Of a stretch of 16,505 nt of DNA, positions 1-7,538 are shown piece after piece. Numbering within the stretch: position 1 is the stretch's first letter; each line of letters starts with the position of its first letter. This stretch comes from an uncultured Collinsella sp. (GTDB lineage: Bacteria > Actinomycetota > Coriobacteriia > Coriobacteriales > Coriobacteriaceae): positions 1-16,505 of the forward strand of contig CAKUFT010000034.1 in assembly GCA_934650095.1 (NCBI GenBank). The letters are read 5' to 3'. The notes under the pieces are model-generated. The model was not told where the DNA came from. It searched no databases and saw only the letters and a program-made list of their open reading frames with translations. Position numbers and translations under genes: made by a program.

Positions 1-663
1 GACTGCGGGCTCGATGAGCGTGTGGTGACGGCACTGGTGCGCAACAACGTTCATCATATCGATGCTGTGTTTGTAACGCATTGGGATGAGGATCACTGGG
101 GCGGTCTACCTGACGTGTTGGAACAGTTTTCGGTTAGAACCATTGCCGTGGCGGCGAATGCGCTGGAGGATGCCCCTGCCGAGGTGCTGAACCGATCTGG
201 CGTGGAGTATCGGCAGGTGCGGCGTGGAGATACCGTTGACATTGGCGCATTTTGCGCCCGCGTGATGTGGCCATTCGAGTCCGTGGATGGCGAGGGCAAC
301 GAAGACTCGCTTGTCCTGCTGCTCTCCTATGCTCAGGAAGGCAAGAGCCTGCGTATGCTCCTAACCGGTGACGCTGAGCTCGATCAAGAGCGCGAGTTTG
401 TACGGGAAGTGGGGGACATCGATGTCCTTAAGCTTGGACATCACGGCTCTAAGGTCTCGGTCGACGGCGAGCTGCTGGATGTCTTAAAGCCCGAACTCTC
501 CATTGCGAGCGCCGGCGAGGGCAACCGCTACGGTCATCCGTCGGATGCCTGCGTCGATGCCGTGAGGGAGGCGGGCGGCGCTTTCGCGTGTACGATCGAG
601 CGCGGTGACATTACCATCACACCGACCGCGAAGGGCTTTGCCATGCGATGTCAGCGACCGTAG
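1..663 (+). CDS. comEC: ComEC/Rec2 DNA-uptake protein, C-terminal metallo-beta-lactamase-like domain (5' end outside window)
   Basis: The reading frame is open from base 1, so only the last 220 residues are present. They form the metallo-beta-lactamase-fold domain that sits at the C-terminus of ComEC, the inner-membrane channel that takes up single-stranded DNA in transformation. Visible motifs, numbered from the first visible residue, are the metal-binding HWDEDHWGG (27-35, an HxDxDH motif), the LLTGDAE strand (120-126), LKLGHHGS (143-150) and NRYGHPS (175-181). All are typical of ComEC C-terminal domains. The membrane part (Competence domain) must lie upstream of the window. A GTG at 22 could be read as a start but falls inside the conserved domain, so I treat this as a left-truncated gene. 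Its position ahead of holA and rpsT matches the comEC-holA-rpsT order of Bacillus. A stand-alone MBL-fold hydrolase cannot be excluded without the upstream sequence. Confidence 0.88.
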   Translation, partial: DCGLDERVVTALVRNNVHHIDAVFVTHWDEDHWGGLPDVLEQFSVRTIAVAANALEDAPAEVLNRSGVEYRQVRRGDTVDIGAFCARVMWPFESVDGEGNEDSLVLLLSYAQEGKSLRMLLTGDAELDQEREFVREVGDIDVLKLGHHGSKVSVDGELLDVLKPELSIASAGEGNRYGHPSDACVDAVREAGGAFACTIERGDITITPTAKGFAMRCQRP

Positions 664-671
664 CGACGTCG

Positions 672-701
672 TTGGCGCGCCGTAGGTCCCTGGGCTAGAA
701 T
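672..701 (+). promoter_or_regulatory. Candidate sigma-70 promoter for holA
   Basis: A -35-like TTGGCG (672-677) and a -10-like TAGAAT (696-701) are separated by 18 bases in the 78-base gap between comEC and holA. The predicted transcript start, near 708, would leave a leader of about 34 bases containing the holA ribosome binding site. No terminator is visible after comEC, so holA may also be reached by read-through. This is inferred from consensus similarity alone. Confidence 0.45.
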
Positions 702-741
702 GACACGGTGCGAACATGAGGGCCTGTGAGAGGAGAGCGCG

Positions 742-1704
742 ATGTCTGAAAACGGTCTGCTGCCGGCATATCTGATCGTCGGTACCGACGGAGTCAAGCG
801 CGACCACGCCGTCTCGCGTATGAAGGCTCGCTTGGAAAAGTCGGGCATGGTCGAGTTCAACCTCGACGAGCGCGACATGTCCAAGGACCCCGATATCGAG
901 TCGATCATCGGCTCGCTCAATACTTTTCCCATGGGTAGCGAGTTTCGTCTGGTAATCCTCGACGGCTGCTCAAAGCTCGCCAAGTCGGTTTCAGAGCCGC
1001 TCGTCGAATACCTCGCAAGTCCCAGTCCTACGACGGTCTGCCTCATCATCGCCGACTCACTTGCCAAGAACACTCGCCTGTATAAGGCGGTCGCAAAGCT
1101 CAATAAGAAGGCCGTGATCGATTGCTCGGGCACCAAGCGCTGGGAGCTGCCGCGCCGCGTGCAGCAGATGGCGACGCAGCACGGCAAGTCTATCTCCACG
1201 GCCGCGGCTGAGGAGCTCGTCTCGCGTTCGGGCGAAAACACTCGCATGCTCGATAACGACCTGGCAAAGCTCGCCCAGATGGTCGAGGCGCCCCAGATTG
1301 AGCTTGCCGATGTAGAGCGTTGGATCGTGCGTACGGCCGAGGTTCAGCCCTGGGACTTCCTCAACGCCGTCTCGGCCCGCGACATGCGCCGTTCGCTCGA
1401 GCTTTTTAAGCTGCTGCCGGCAAAGAGCTATGTGTGGACCTACACGCTGCTGTGCGGGCGCATCCGTGAGCTGATTGTCGCCAAGGCGCTCGATGCGCGC
1501 GGACAGGGGCGTGAGCTTGCCGCAACGCTTAAGCTCCAGTCCTGGCAGGTCAAGAACCACCTGACTTGGGCGCGTCGTTTTTCGATGGCTGAGCTCGTTG
1601 CCGCCCTGGAGGGTGCCGTCGATGTGGAGCTTGCACTCAAGGGCTCGGCCGATTCGGAGACCGCGCTTTTGCTCTGGATTACGAACATCTTGAGAAAATC
1701 GTGA
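742..1704 (+). CDS. holA: DNA polymerase III subunit delta
   Basis: The protein has 320 residues, close to the usual length of about 330-345 for HolA. Delta is the subunit of the DNA polymerase III clamp loader that opens the beta sliding clamp so it can be loaded on primed DNA. The N-terminus (AYLIVGTDGVKRD, residues 9-21) matches the start of the family's AAA+-like domain. The central part resembles the delta lid region, and the C-terminus (about 205-320) resembles the helical collar domain. Like other delta subunits it lacks a convincing Walker A motif, which fits a non-ATPase subunit. The ATG at 742 follows AGGAG (731-735) at a good distance. It lies between comEC and rpsT, as in Bacillus (yqeN), which strongly supports the assignment. 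The family is divergent, so the call rests on N-terminal motif, length and synteny together. Confidence 0.88.
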   Translation: MSENGLLPAYLIVGTDGVKRDHAVSRMKARLEKSGMVEFNLDERDMSKDPDIESIIGSLNTFPMGSEFRLVILDGCSKLAKSVSEPLVEYLASPSPTTVCLIIADSLAKNTRLYKAVAKLNKKAVIDCSGTKRWELPRRVQQMATQHGKSISTAAAEELVSRSGENTRMLDNDLAKLAQMVEAPQIELADVERWIVRTAEVQPWDFLNAVSARDMRRSLELFKLLPAKSYVWTYTLLCGRIRELIVAKALDARGQGRELAATLKLQSWQVKNHLTWARRFSMAELVAALEGAVDVELALKGSADSETALLLWITNILRKS

Positions 1705-1753
1705 TGATACCTGCCTATTTGACAAATTCGTTCTATCCCTTTGAGGGGGAGCG

Positions 1754-1762
1754 TGCTATAGT
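1754..1762 (+). promoter_or_regulatory. Extended -10 promoter for rpsT
   Basis: TGCTATAGT (1754-1762) fits the extended -10 pattern TGnTATAnT. It lies 75 bases before the rpsT start codon. A perfect TTGACA occurs at 1719-1724, but it is 32 bases from this -10, too far to pair with it. A start of transcription near 1769 would place the leader hairpin at 1773-1801 at the very 5' end of the message. Confidence 0.55.
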
Positions 1763-1772
1763 AGGCGCTTGC

Positions 1773-1810
1773 ATGACCTCACCGTGTCTCAGAGGTGTCA
1801 TACATTTTTT
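1773..1810 (+). promoter_or_regulatory. rpsT leader hairpin followed by a T run
   Basis: ATGACCTC (1773-1780) can pair with GAGGTGTCAT (1792-1801), giving eight base pairs with a two-base bulge and an 11-base loop. Three bases later comes a run of six T (1805-1810). The arrangement resembles a weak intrinsic terminator, so it could act as an attenuator. It could equally be a 5' stabilising hairpin. The structure was paired by eye, without an energy calculation. Confidence 0.35.
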
Positions 1811-1837
1811 GCAAGGAACTCGAAAGGAACTCCAGAA

Positions 1838-2104
1838 GTGGCAAACATCAAGTCTCAGAAGAAGCGTATCCGCACCAATGAGGCAGCTCGCATGCGTAAC
1901 AAGGCTGTCAAGTCCGAGCTCAAGACGCTGACCAAGCACGTCCAGTCCGCCGTCGCCGAGGGCGACGCCGAGAAGGCCCAGGCTGCCCTCAAGACCGTCA
2001 CCAAGCGTCTCGACATGGCTGCCGCCAAGCATGTCATCCACAAGAACCAGGCTTCCAACCGCAAGTCCGGTCTTGCCAAGCTCGTGAACAGCATCAACGC
2101 CTAA
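1838..2104 (+). CDS. rpsT: 30S ribosomal protein S20
   Basis: The protein has 88 residues, the usual S20 length, beginning [19 protein letters not shown], a textbook S20 N-terminus. S20 is an early-binding protein of the 30S subunit that contacts 16S rRNA. The protein is Lys/Arg-rich and predicted almost wholly helical. The start is the GTG at 1838, chosen because it sits nine bases after AAAGGA (1823-1828) and gives the conserved N-terminus. Reading further upstream adds residues foreign to the family. Codon use is strongly biased (AAG, GCC, CTC), as expected for a highly expressed ribosomal gene. It appears to form its own unit, with an extended -10 promoter and leader hairpin upstream and a strong terminator just downstream. 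Confidence 0.97.
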   Translation: MANIKSQKKRIRTNEAARMRNKAVKSELKTLTKHVQSAVAEGDAEKAQAALKTVTKRLDMAAAKHVIHKNQASNRKSGLAKLVNSINA

Positions 2105-2140
2105 GTTGTAAATTTCACACCACACAGATTACGCGCATAA

Positions 2141-2175
2141 ATGGAGCCTGTTTTATGGAACAGGCTCCATTTTTT
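2141..2175 (+). terminator. Intrinsic terminator after rpsT
   Basis: A perfect 12-bp stem, ATGGAGCCTGTT (2141-2152) with AACAGGCTCCAT (2159-2170), closes a six-base loop and is followed directly by TTTTT (2171-2175). It begins 36 bases after the rpsT stop codon. It should separate rpsT from lepA, which implies that lepA has its own promoter. Confidence 0.93.
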
Positions 2176-2180
2176 GTACC

Positions 2181-2193
2181 GCTCGGGTAAGAT
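2181..2193 (+). promoter_or_regulatory. Candidate lepA promoter (GCTCGGGTAAGAT)
   Basis: Immediately after the rpsT terminator, GCTCGGG precedes a -10-like TAAGAT (2188-2193). The predicted transcript start, six to eight bases downstream, coincides with the lepA ATG at 2201, so the message may have no leader. No good -35 is present at the usual distance, where TCCATT (2165-2170) lies in the terminator stem. The same CCGCTCGGGTA string occurs before the gene at 6354. Confidence 0.5.
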
Positions 2194-2200
2194 AGTCCGC

Positions 2201-4012
2201 ATGAGTACTTCAATTGACATTTCCCACATCCGCAACTTCTCGATTGTTGCGCACATCGACCATGGCAAGTCCACGATCAGTGACCGCATTCTCGAGCTCA
2301 CCCATACCGTCGACGAGCGCGACATGGAGTCGCAGCTACTCGACACGATGGACATCGAGCGCGAGCGCGGCATTACGATCAAGTCCAATGCCGTCCGCGT
2401 CTCCTATGATGCCGACGACGGCGAGACGTATCAGTTCAACCTGATCGATACGCCGGGCCACGTGGACTTTACCTACGAGGTTTCGCGTTCGCTGGCCGCC
2501 TGCGAGGGCGCAGTGCTGGTCGTCGACGCCACGCAGGGCGTCGAGGCTCAGACCGTCTCCAACGCTACGCTCGCCATGAATGCCAACCTGGACATCGTGC
2601 CCGCCATCAACAAGATTGACCTGCCCTCGGCACACCCCGACGAGGTTAAGACCGAGATTGAGGACGACCTGGCAATTCCTGCCGACGATGCCGTATGCGT
2701 GTCGGGCAAGACCGGCGAGGGCATCCACGACCTGTTGGAGTCCATCGTCTTTTTGATTTCGCCGCCCAAGGGCGATGCGAACGCCCCGCTCAAGGCGCTC
2801 ATTCTGGACTCTTATTTTGATGAGTACCGCGGCGTCGTCGCCACGGTGCGCGTCTTTGACGGCTCCATCAAAAAGGGCGACACTCTGCGCATGATGCAGG
2901 CCAAGGGTGACTTTTTGGTCGACGGCGTGGGCGTCAAGCGTCCCGCCGAGACCCCGGTCGATGCGCTGACCGTCGGCGAGGTCGGCTATGTGGTCACAGG
3001 TCTGAAGGACCCCGAGGCCGTGCGCGTGGGCGATACCCTTACGTGGGCGTCGAACCCCTGCCCCGAGCCGCTTCCCGGTTATCGCGAGGCCAAGCCCATG
3101 GTCTATACGGGCCTGTTCCCGATCGACAACAAGGACTACGAGAACCTGCGCGACGCCCTCGATAAGCTGCACGTCAACGACCCGTCGTTGGTGTGGGAGC
3201 CCGAGACATCGGTGGCGCTCGGCTTTGGCTTCCGCGTGGGCTTCCTGGGCCTGCTTCACATGGAAGTCGTCAAGGAACGCCTGGAGCGCGAGTTCAACCT
3301 GGACCTTATTGCCACGAGTCCCTCGGTTGACTATCACGTCTACAAGACCGACGGCGAAATGATCGATGTCCGCAGTCCGCAGGACCTTCCCGAGGCCACA
3401 CGCATCGATCGTATCGAGGAACCCTACCTCAAGGCAAAGATCATCTGCCCGCCTGAGTACACGGGTGCCGTCATGCAGCTCGCCATCGAGCACCGCGGCG
3501 TTACAACCGACATGATCCACCTGACGAGCAAATCGGTCGAGATGCGCTTTGATATGCCGCTCGCCGAGCTCATCTTGGACTTCTTCGATCAGCTCAAGAG
3601 CCGCACCAAGGGTTATGCCTCGCTCGACTACGAGTTCAACGAGTACCGTCCCTCCGAGCTCGTGAAGCTCGATATTTTGCTTTCGGGCGACGAGGTGGAC
3701 GCGCTTTCGTTTATCGTCCATAAGGACAAGGCATATGGCCTGGCCCGTGGCCTGTGCGACAAGCTCAAGGAGATCATCCCGCGTCAGCTGTTCGAGGTGC
3801 CCATCCAGGGTGCTATCGGCAACAAGATCATCGCCCGTTCCACCGTCAAGGCGCGTCGCAAGGACGTTCTTGCCAAGTGCTACGGCGGCGATATCTCGCG
3901 TAAGCGCAAACTGCTCGAGAAGCAGAAAGAGGGCAAGAAGCGCATGAAGGCCATCGGCTCGGTCGAGGTCCCGCAGGAGGCGTTTATGGCGATCCTCAAG
4001 GTGGACGAGTAG
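2201..4012 (+). CDS. lepA: Elongation factor 4 (LepA), ribosome-associated GTPase
   Basis: The protein has 603 residues, matching LepA/EF4 (about 600). LepA is a translational GTPase that acts on the ribosome, linked to back-translocation and to 30S biogenesis or initiation. Visible GTPase motifs are G1 AHIDHGKST (17-25), switch region [11 protein letters not shown]3 DTPGH (83-87) and G4 NKID (137-140). The [20 protein letters not shown] segment of the EF-G-like domain and the LepA-specific C-terminal domain, ending [20 protein letters not shown], are also present. The frame is open back to an ATG at 2141, but that codon lies inside the rpsT terminator. The ATG at 2201 gives the family's normal N-terminus. 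No ribosome binding site precedes it, so a leaderless message is likely. The next gene starts four bases after the stop. Confidence 0.97.
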   Translation: MSTSIDISHIRNFSIVAHIDHGKSTISDRILELTHTVDERDMESQLLDTMDIERERGITIKSNAVRVSYDADDGETYQFNLIDTPGHVDFTYEVSRSLAACEGAVLVVDATQGVEAQTVSNATLAMNANLDIVPAINKIDLPSAHPDEVKTEIEDDLAIPADDAVCVSGKTGEGIHDLLESIVFLISPPKGDANAPLKALILDSYFDEYRGVVATVRVFDGSIKKGDTLRMMQAKGDFLVDGVGVKRPAETPVDALTVGEVGYVVTGLKDPEAVRVGDTLTWASNPCPEPLPGYREAKPMVYTGLFPIDNKDYENLRDALDKLHVNDPSLVWEPETSVALGFGFRVGFLGLLHMEVVKERLEREFNLDLIATSPSVDYHVYKTDGEMIDVRSPQDLPEATRIDRIEEPYLKAKIICPPEYTGAVMQLAIEHRGVTTDMIHLTSKSVEMRFDMPLAELILDFFDQLKSRTKGYASLDYEFNEYRPSELVKLDILLSGDEVDALSFIVHKDKAYGLARGLCDKLKEIIPRQLFEVPIQGAIGNKIIARSTVKARRKDVLAKCYGGDISRKRKLLEKQKEGKKRMKAIGSVEVPQEAFMAILKVDE

Positions 4013-4016
4013 GTCC

Positions 4017-5060
4017 ATGGCGCTTTCTGAATACAGCAAGCGGCTGCTGGGTGCCTATGCCGAGCAGCCGTTCCTTATGGCTCCCATGGCGGGCGTTACC
4101 GACCTCGCCTATCGCATCATGTGTCGCCGCCGCGGTGCCAACCTTGCCTACAGCGAGATGGTGAGCGTGGCAGGCCTTGCCTATGCCAGCAACAAAACGT
4201 GGCGCCTGGTGCTGCCGGCCGACGAGGAGCAGCAGATTTGCGTGCAGCTCTTTGGCTCCAAACCTGATCAGTTTGCGAGCGCCGTGGCCGCCGTCGAGGA
4301 GCGCGTTGGCGATCGACTGTCTTTGATTGATATCAACATGGCCTGTCCGGCTCGTAAAGTCGTTACCAAGGGCGAGGGTTCGGCGCTCATGCGCACGCCC
4401 GACCTGGCGGAGAAGATCGTCGAGGCCACGGTGGGCGCGGCGCACGTGCCCGTGACCGTCAAGATCCGCAAGGGCTTTTATGCTGAGGACCGTAATGCCG
4501 CGACGTTTGCCCAGATGCTTGAGGGCGCAGGGGCTGCCGCAGTCGCCGTGCATGGTCGTTGCGCCACGCAGCTCTACACGGGCCAGGCTGATTGGTCGGT
4601 CGTCGATGAGGTTGCCGACGCTGTCGAGATTCCCGTGATTGGTTCGGGCGATGTGTTCTCGGCCGAGGACGCTGCTGAGCATCTGCACGGCTCGGGTGCC
4701 AGCGCGGTGTTTATCGCGCGCGGCATCTACGGCAATCCGTGGGTGTTCGGCGATGCCCGAGCCCTTGCATTCGATGGCACGCCGGTTCCTTCTCGCTCCT
4801 CGGTCGAGCGCCTGGAGGCTCTGCGCGAGCACCTGACGTTGACGCACGAGCTTCTGCCGCTCATGTCGCGTGCCCGCACGTACGCAAGCTGGTACTTAAA
4901 GGGCATGCCCCATGCCGCCGCCTGGCGCGCTCAGGTGGTGCGTTGCTCTACGTACGAGGAGTTTATGGCGCTGGTCGATGATATCGAGCGCGATGTGGTG
5001 GCCTGCGAGGCCGCGCTTGCCGCCGGTGAGTCGGTGCCCGCTCATCCGCTGGAGGCCTAA
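4017..5060 (+). CDS. dusB: tRNA-dihydrouridine synthase, DusB type
   Basis: The protein has 347 residues, typical of the Dus family, which are flavin enzymes that reduce specific uridines in the tRNA D-loop to dihydrouridine. Motifs in order are MAPMAGVTDLAYRI (21-34, FMN-binding TIM-barrel strand 1), INMACPARKVVTKGEGSAL with the probable catalytic Cys110, VTVKIRKGF, VHGRCATQLYTGQADW (substrate and FMN contacts), IPVIGSGDVFSAEDA and IARGIYGNPWVF (phosphate-binding end of the barrel). The C-terminal helical domain is present. The overall pattern is closest to DusB, though the subclass cannot be fixed by eye. The ATG at 4017 lies four bases after lepA, with a GGTGGACGAG purine stretch just upstream inside lepA, so it is probably translationally coupled. 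hemW begins two bases after its stop. Confidence 0.9.
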   Translation: MALSEYSKRLLGAYAEQPFLMAPMAGVTDLAYRIMCRRRGANLAYSEMVSVAGLAYASNKTWRLVLPADEEQQICVQLFGSKPDQFASAVAAVEERVGDRLSLIDINMACPARKVVTKGEGSALMRTPDLAEKIVEATVGAAHVPVTVKIRKGFYAEDRNAATFAQMLEGAGAAAVAVHGRCATQLYTGQADWSVVDEVADAVEIPVIGSGDVFSAEDAAEHLHGSGASAVFIARGIYGNPWVFGDARALAFDGTPVPSRSSVERLEALREHLTLTHELLPLMSRARTYASWYLKGMPHAAAWRAQVVRCSTYEEFMALVDDIERDVVACEAALAAGESVPAHPLEA

Positions 5061-5062
5061 GG

Positions 5063-6295
5063 GTGGCCGTTACCGCGCTGTACGTGCACGTGCCGTTTTG
5101 CGCCCAAAAGTGCCGGTACTGCGACTTTGACTCGCGCAGTTTTGCTCCGTGCGACCTGAGCGCTGTGCTCGATGCCTATTTTGAGCAGCTGTATGCGCGC
5201 CTCGATGCCTTTGGAGACGCAGGCGCGCTTGCACAGATCCGCACCGTCTATGTTGGCGGCGGCACGCCGTCGCTGGCGGGGGAGCGCCTGGCGAAACTTG
5301 CCCGGCGTATCTCCATGTGGTGCAAGCCCGTTGAGTTTACTTGCGAAGCCAATCCTGAGTCGTTGACCGCTGAGCTCGCCACCGCGCTTGCCGAGGCGGG
5401 CGTCACGCGCATCTCTCTTGGCGTGCAAACCCTCGAAAATACCGAGCTGGCTGCTATTGGCCGCATTCACGATGCTAATCGGGCACTTGCGGCTATCGCG
5501 ACGGTGAAGGACGCTGGCCTCGATGTGTCGTGCGACCTGATGTGCGGCCTTCCCGGGCAGACGGCCGCAAGCTGGCGGAGCACGCTCGATGGCGTGCTGG
5601 CGGCGGCGCCGCATCATGTATCGGTGTACCCGCTCACTCTCGAGGAGGGCACACCACTCTATCGCATGGCGTGCCGTGACGAGTCGCTTGAGCCCGACGA
5701 GGATTTTCAGGCTTCGTGCATGGACGCGGCGCATGAGCGCCTGGGTGCGGCCGGCTATCATCCGTATGAGGTGGCAAGCTACGCGCTCGACGGCCATGAG
5801 TGCGCCCATAACATTGCCTACTGGACCGGACGGGGCTACCTGGGCCTGGGTCGTTCTGCCGCGGGCATGCTCGACGACGAGGATTTCGACCGTCTTGCAG
5901 GTTTGTTCCCCGGCGTGTCTTCTCGAGGCGATGCGTACCGCGTGCGTCTGGTGCAACGTGACGATGACGCGACGGCGTTCGAGGCCGAATATCTGTCGCA
6001 GCGCGAGGCTGTCGCCGAAGACTTGATGCTCGCCTGTCGCATGACGCGCGGTGTTGCGTCCGACCTGTTGGTTCGCGCGGCTCGTGTCATCTCGGTCGAT
6101 GAGCTGGCAGCTGCCTGCGATCGCGCGCTCGAATTGGGTCTTGCTACTTGGGTGCCCGAGACGCTCTGGGGTCATGAGGGACCCTTCACTTCGGCAGATG
6201 TCGTCGCGGGCCATGTTCGAGCTCGTCTGGCGCCGACCCATCTGGGTTGGCTCGATGGAAATGTTCTGTTCGAGCTGTTTTGGGATCTAGCTTAG
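5063..6295 (+). CDS. hemW: Radical SAM heme chaperone HemW
   Basis: The protein has 410 residues. HemW binds heme and a [4Fe-4S] cluster and delivers heme to respiratory proteins. It is often annotated as an oxygen-independent coproporphyrinogen III oxidase-like protein. The N-terminus carries the radical SAM motif in VPFCAQKCRYCDF: Cys13, Cys17 and Cys20, followed by Asp-Phe. HemN has a further cysteine two residues after the third cluster cysteine. Phe22 there indicates HemW, not the biosynthetic oxidase. GGGTPS (65-70) is the SAM-binding glycine motif, and the C-terminal HemN-type domain follows. The GTG at 5063 is preceded at seven bases by GGAGG (5051-5055). The lepA-hemW order is conserved in Gram-positive bacteria, with dusB inserted here. 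No terminator is visible after the stop. Confidence 0.93.
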   Translation: MAVTALYVHVPFCAQKCRYCDFDSRSFAPCDLSAVLDAYFEQLYARLDAFGDAGALAQIRTVYVGGGTPSLAGERLAKLARRISMWCKPVEFTCEANPESLTAELATALAEAGVTRISLGVQTLENTELAAIGRIHDANRALAAIATVKDAGLDVSCDLMCGLPGQTAASWRSTLDGVLAAAPHHVSVYPLTLEEGTPLYRMACRDESLEPDEDFQASCMDAAHERLGAAGYHPYEVASYALDGHECAHNIAYWTGRGYLGLGRSAAGMLDDEDFDRLAGLFPGVSSRGDAYRVRLVQRDDDATAFEAEYLSQREAVAEDLMLACRMTRGVASDLLVRAARVISVDELAAACDRALELGLATWVPETLWGHEGPFTSADVVAGHVRARLAPTHLGWLDGNVLFELFWDLA

Positions 6296-6299
6296 GCCG

Positions 6300-6311
6300 C
6301 TCGGGTAGAAT
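6300..6311 (+). promoter_or_regulatory. Candidate promoter for the membrane DnaJ-like gene (CTCGGGTAGAAT)
   Basis: A -10-like TAGAAT (6306-6311) starts ten bases after the hemW stop, 43 bases before the ATG at 6354. It is preceded by CCGCTCGGG (6297-6305), the same string found before the lepA -10. No recognisable -35 lies 17 bases upstream. The -10 lies within an imperfect inverted repeat, GGTA-GAAT-TACC (6304-6315). Confidence 0.45.
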
Positions 6312-6353
6312 TACCGGAATATATACGCTGCTGTGAGCAGGAGGTTGCCGCGC

Positions 6354-7457
6354 ATGGCGACGATGAACGAAAAAGATTACTACGAGATTCTGGGTGTCTC
6401 CAAGGACGCCACCTCGCGTGATATTCAAAAGGCCTTCCAGCAAAAGGCCCGTAAGCTCCATCCGGACGTCAATAAAGAGCCGGATGCCGAGGAAAAGTTT
6501 AAAGAGGTTTCCGAGGCTTACGCCGTGCTTTCGGATGAGCAAAAACGTGCGCGCTACGACGCCATGCGTTCTGGCAATCCATTTGCCGGTGCTCCTACGG
6601 CTTCGCCCTATGGTGGCGGCTACGCCGGCAACACGGGCTATGGCAATCCCTTTGAGGGCGGCTTTCCCTTTGGTGGCGCCTGGGGCCAGCAGCGTCGCGG
6701 CCAGGCTGCCTACAATCCCGAGAACGGCGCCAACGTGGTCGTCGATATCAAACTCGACGCCAAGGAGGCCAAGGGCGGTGCCCACAAGACCGTCCGCTAC
6801 ACGCGCTTCGATACCTGTGTTCACTGCGGCGGCTCGGGCTCTGTTTCGTCCGAGCATGCACATACCTGCCCGAGCTGCGGTGGCCGCGGCCACATCGACG
6901 TCGACCTGTCCTTCCTGTTTGGTGCGGGCACGTTCCAGTCGGTCTGCCCCGAGTGCGGCGGTTCCGGTAAGGTCGTGGCCGACCCCTGCCCCGATTGCGG
7001 TGGCAGCGGGCGAACCCGTGTGACCTCCGAGCAGACGATTGAGTTTCCTGCCGGCACGCATGACGGCGACGAGGTCCGCATTAGCGGTATGGGTCACGCC
7101 GGCACCAACGGTGCCTCGGGTGGCGATCTTGTCGGCCGCGCCCATGTTGAGGCCGAGCGCCTGGAAGGCAAGGCCCGTACCGGTTTTTACCTGATGGGCA
7201 TCGTGGCGCCATTTTTGGTGCTGTCGGCCATCTCGGGCGTGTTCTCGGCCTTCGCCGTGATGTGCTTTATTCCGTTTACCATGGGCCTGTTCATGGTGCT
7301 TTCGGACGGTGTGCTTCATCGCAGCCTGCTGTGGTGGAAGCGCGGCGCGATGCAGTTTGCCAACGGTTTTGCCAACGGCTTCATGTTCGCGCTCGTGTCG
7401 GTTTGGTTCGCAAGTTGCTCGCAACGGGCCATGCTTTCGCCGTACCAAATGCAATAA
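6354..7457 (+). CDS. DnaJ-like co-chaperone with zinc-finger domain and C-terminal membrane segments
   Basis: The protein has 367 residues. Residues 7-70 are a complete J domain with HPD at 36-38, the motif that stimulates DnaK ATPase activity. A Gly/Phe-rich linker follows (about 74-118). A full DnaJ zinc-finger domain comes next, with four CxxCxGxG-type repeats (Cys155/158, 172/175, 198/201, 212/215). After the zinc finger only the end of the first peptide-binding domain remains ([20 protein letters not shown], 231-250). From about 278 the sequence becomes strongly hydrophobic ([37 protein letters not shown]), giving two or three likely membrane helices with [11 protein letters not shown] between. 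The second peptide-binding domain and the dimerisation end are missing. Third codon positions stay GC-rich through this part, so it is genuinely coding and not a frameshift. The start is set by AGGAGG (6339-6344). Its partner DnaK is not in the window. Confidence 0.88.
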   Translation: MATMNEKDYYEILGVSKDATSRDIQKAFQQKARKLHPDVNKEPDAEEKFKEVSEAYAVLSDEQKRARYDAMRSGNPFAGAPTASPYGGGYAGNTGYGNPFEGGFPFGGAWGQQRRGQAAYNPENGANVVVDIKLDAKEAKGGAHKTVRYTRFDTCVHCGGSGSVSSEHAHTCPSCGGRGHIDVDLSFLFGAGTFQSVCPECGGSGKVVADPCPDCGGSGRTRVTSEQTIEFPAGTHDGDEVRISGMGHAGTNGASGGDLVGRAHVEAERLEGKARTGFYLMGIVAPFLVLSAISGVFSAFAVMCFIPFTMGLFMVLSDGVLHRSLLWWKRGAMQFANGFANGFMFALVSVWFASCSQRAMLSPYQMQ

Positions 7458-7486
7458 CATCAAACCCTCTGTTTGCGGTCGGCCCA

Positions 7487-7499
7487 GCTTGGGTATAGG
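7487..7499 (+). promoter_or_regulatory. Possible dnaJ promoter (GCTTGGGTATAGG)
   Basis: In the 81-base gap between the two DnaJ genes, GCTTGGGTATAGG resembles the GCTCGGGTA boxes before lepA and the first DnaJ gene. Read as a -10, TATAGG (7494-7499) lacks the final T, and TTTGCG (7472-7477) would be a -35 at 16 bases. This is a weak candidate supported mainly by its similarity to the other two sites. No terminator is visible in the gap, so read-through from 6354-7457 is also possible. Confidence 0.3.
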
Positions 7500-7538
7500 A
7501 CGCACTGTGACAATAATGAAAGTCGGAAGGATTCGGTC

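Noticed and set aside
22..24. GTG as the start of a complete MBL-fold protein
   Set aside because: The frame is open to base 1 and the upstream residues (DCG) belong to the conserved domain, so the gene is simply cut by the window edge.
1719..1724. Perfect TTGACA as the rpsT -35
   Set aside because: It is 32 bases from the clear -10 at 1757, and no -10 occurs at 16-18 bases. At most it belongs to a second, unseen promoter.
2141..2200. Upstream ATG as lepA start
   Set aside because: The codon lies in the stem of the rpsT terminator, and the added 20 residues are not part of any LepA.
2336..4039. Long minus-strand open frame opposite lepA
   Set aside because: This is an antisense shadow of lepA, with no family resemblance.
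7165..7457. Frameshifted dnaJ C-terminus in the first DnaJ-like gene
   Set aside because: Third positions remain GC-rich in this frame, no DnaJ C-terminal motifs appear in the other two frames, and the hydrophobic segments are coherent.
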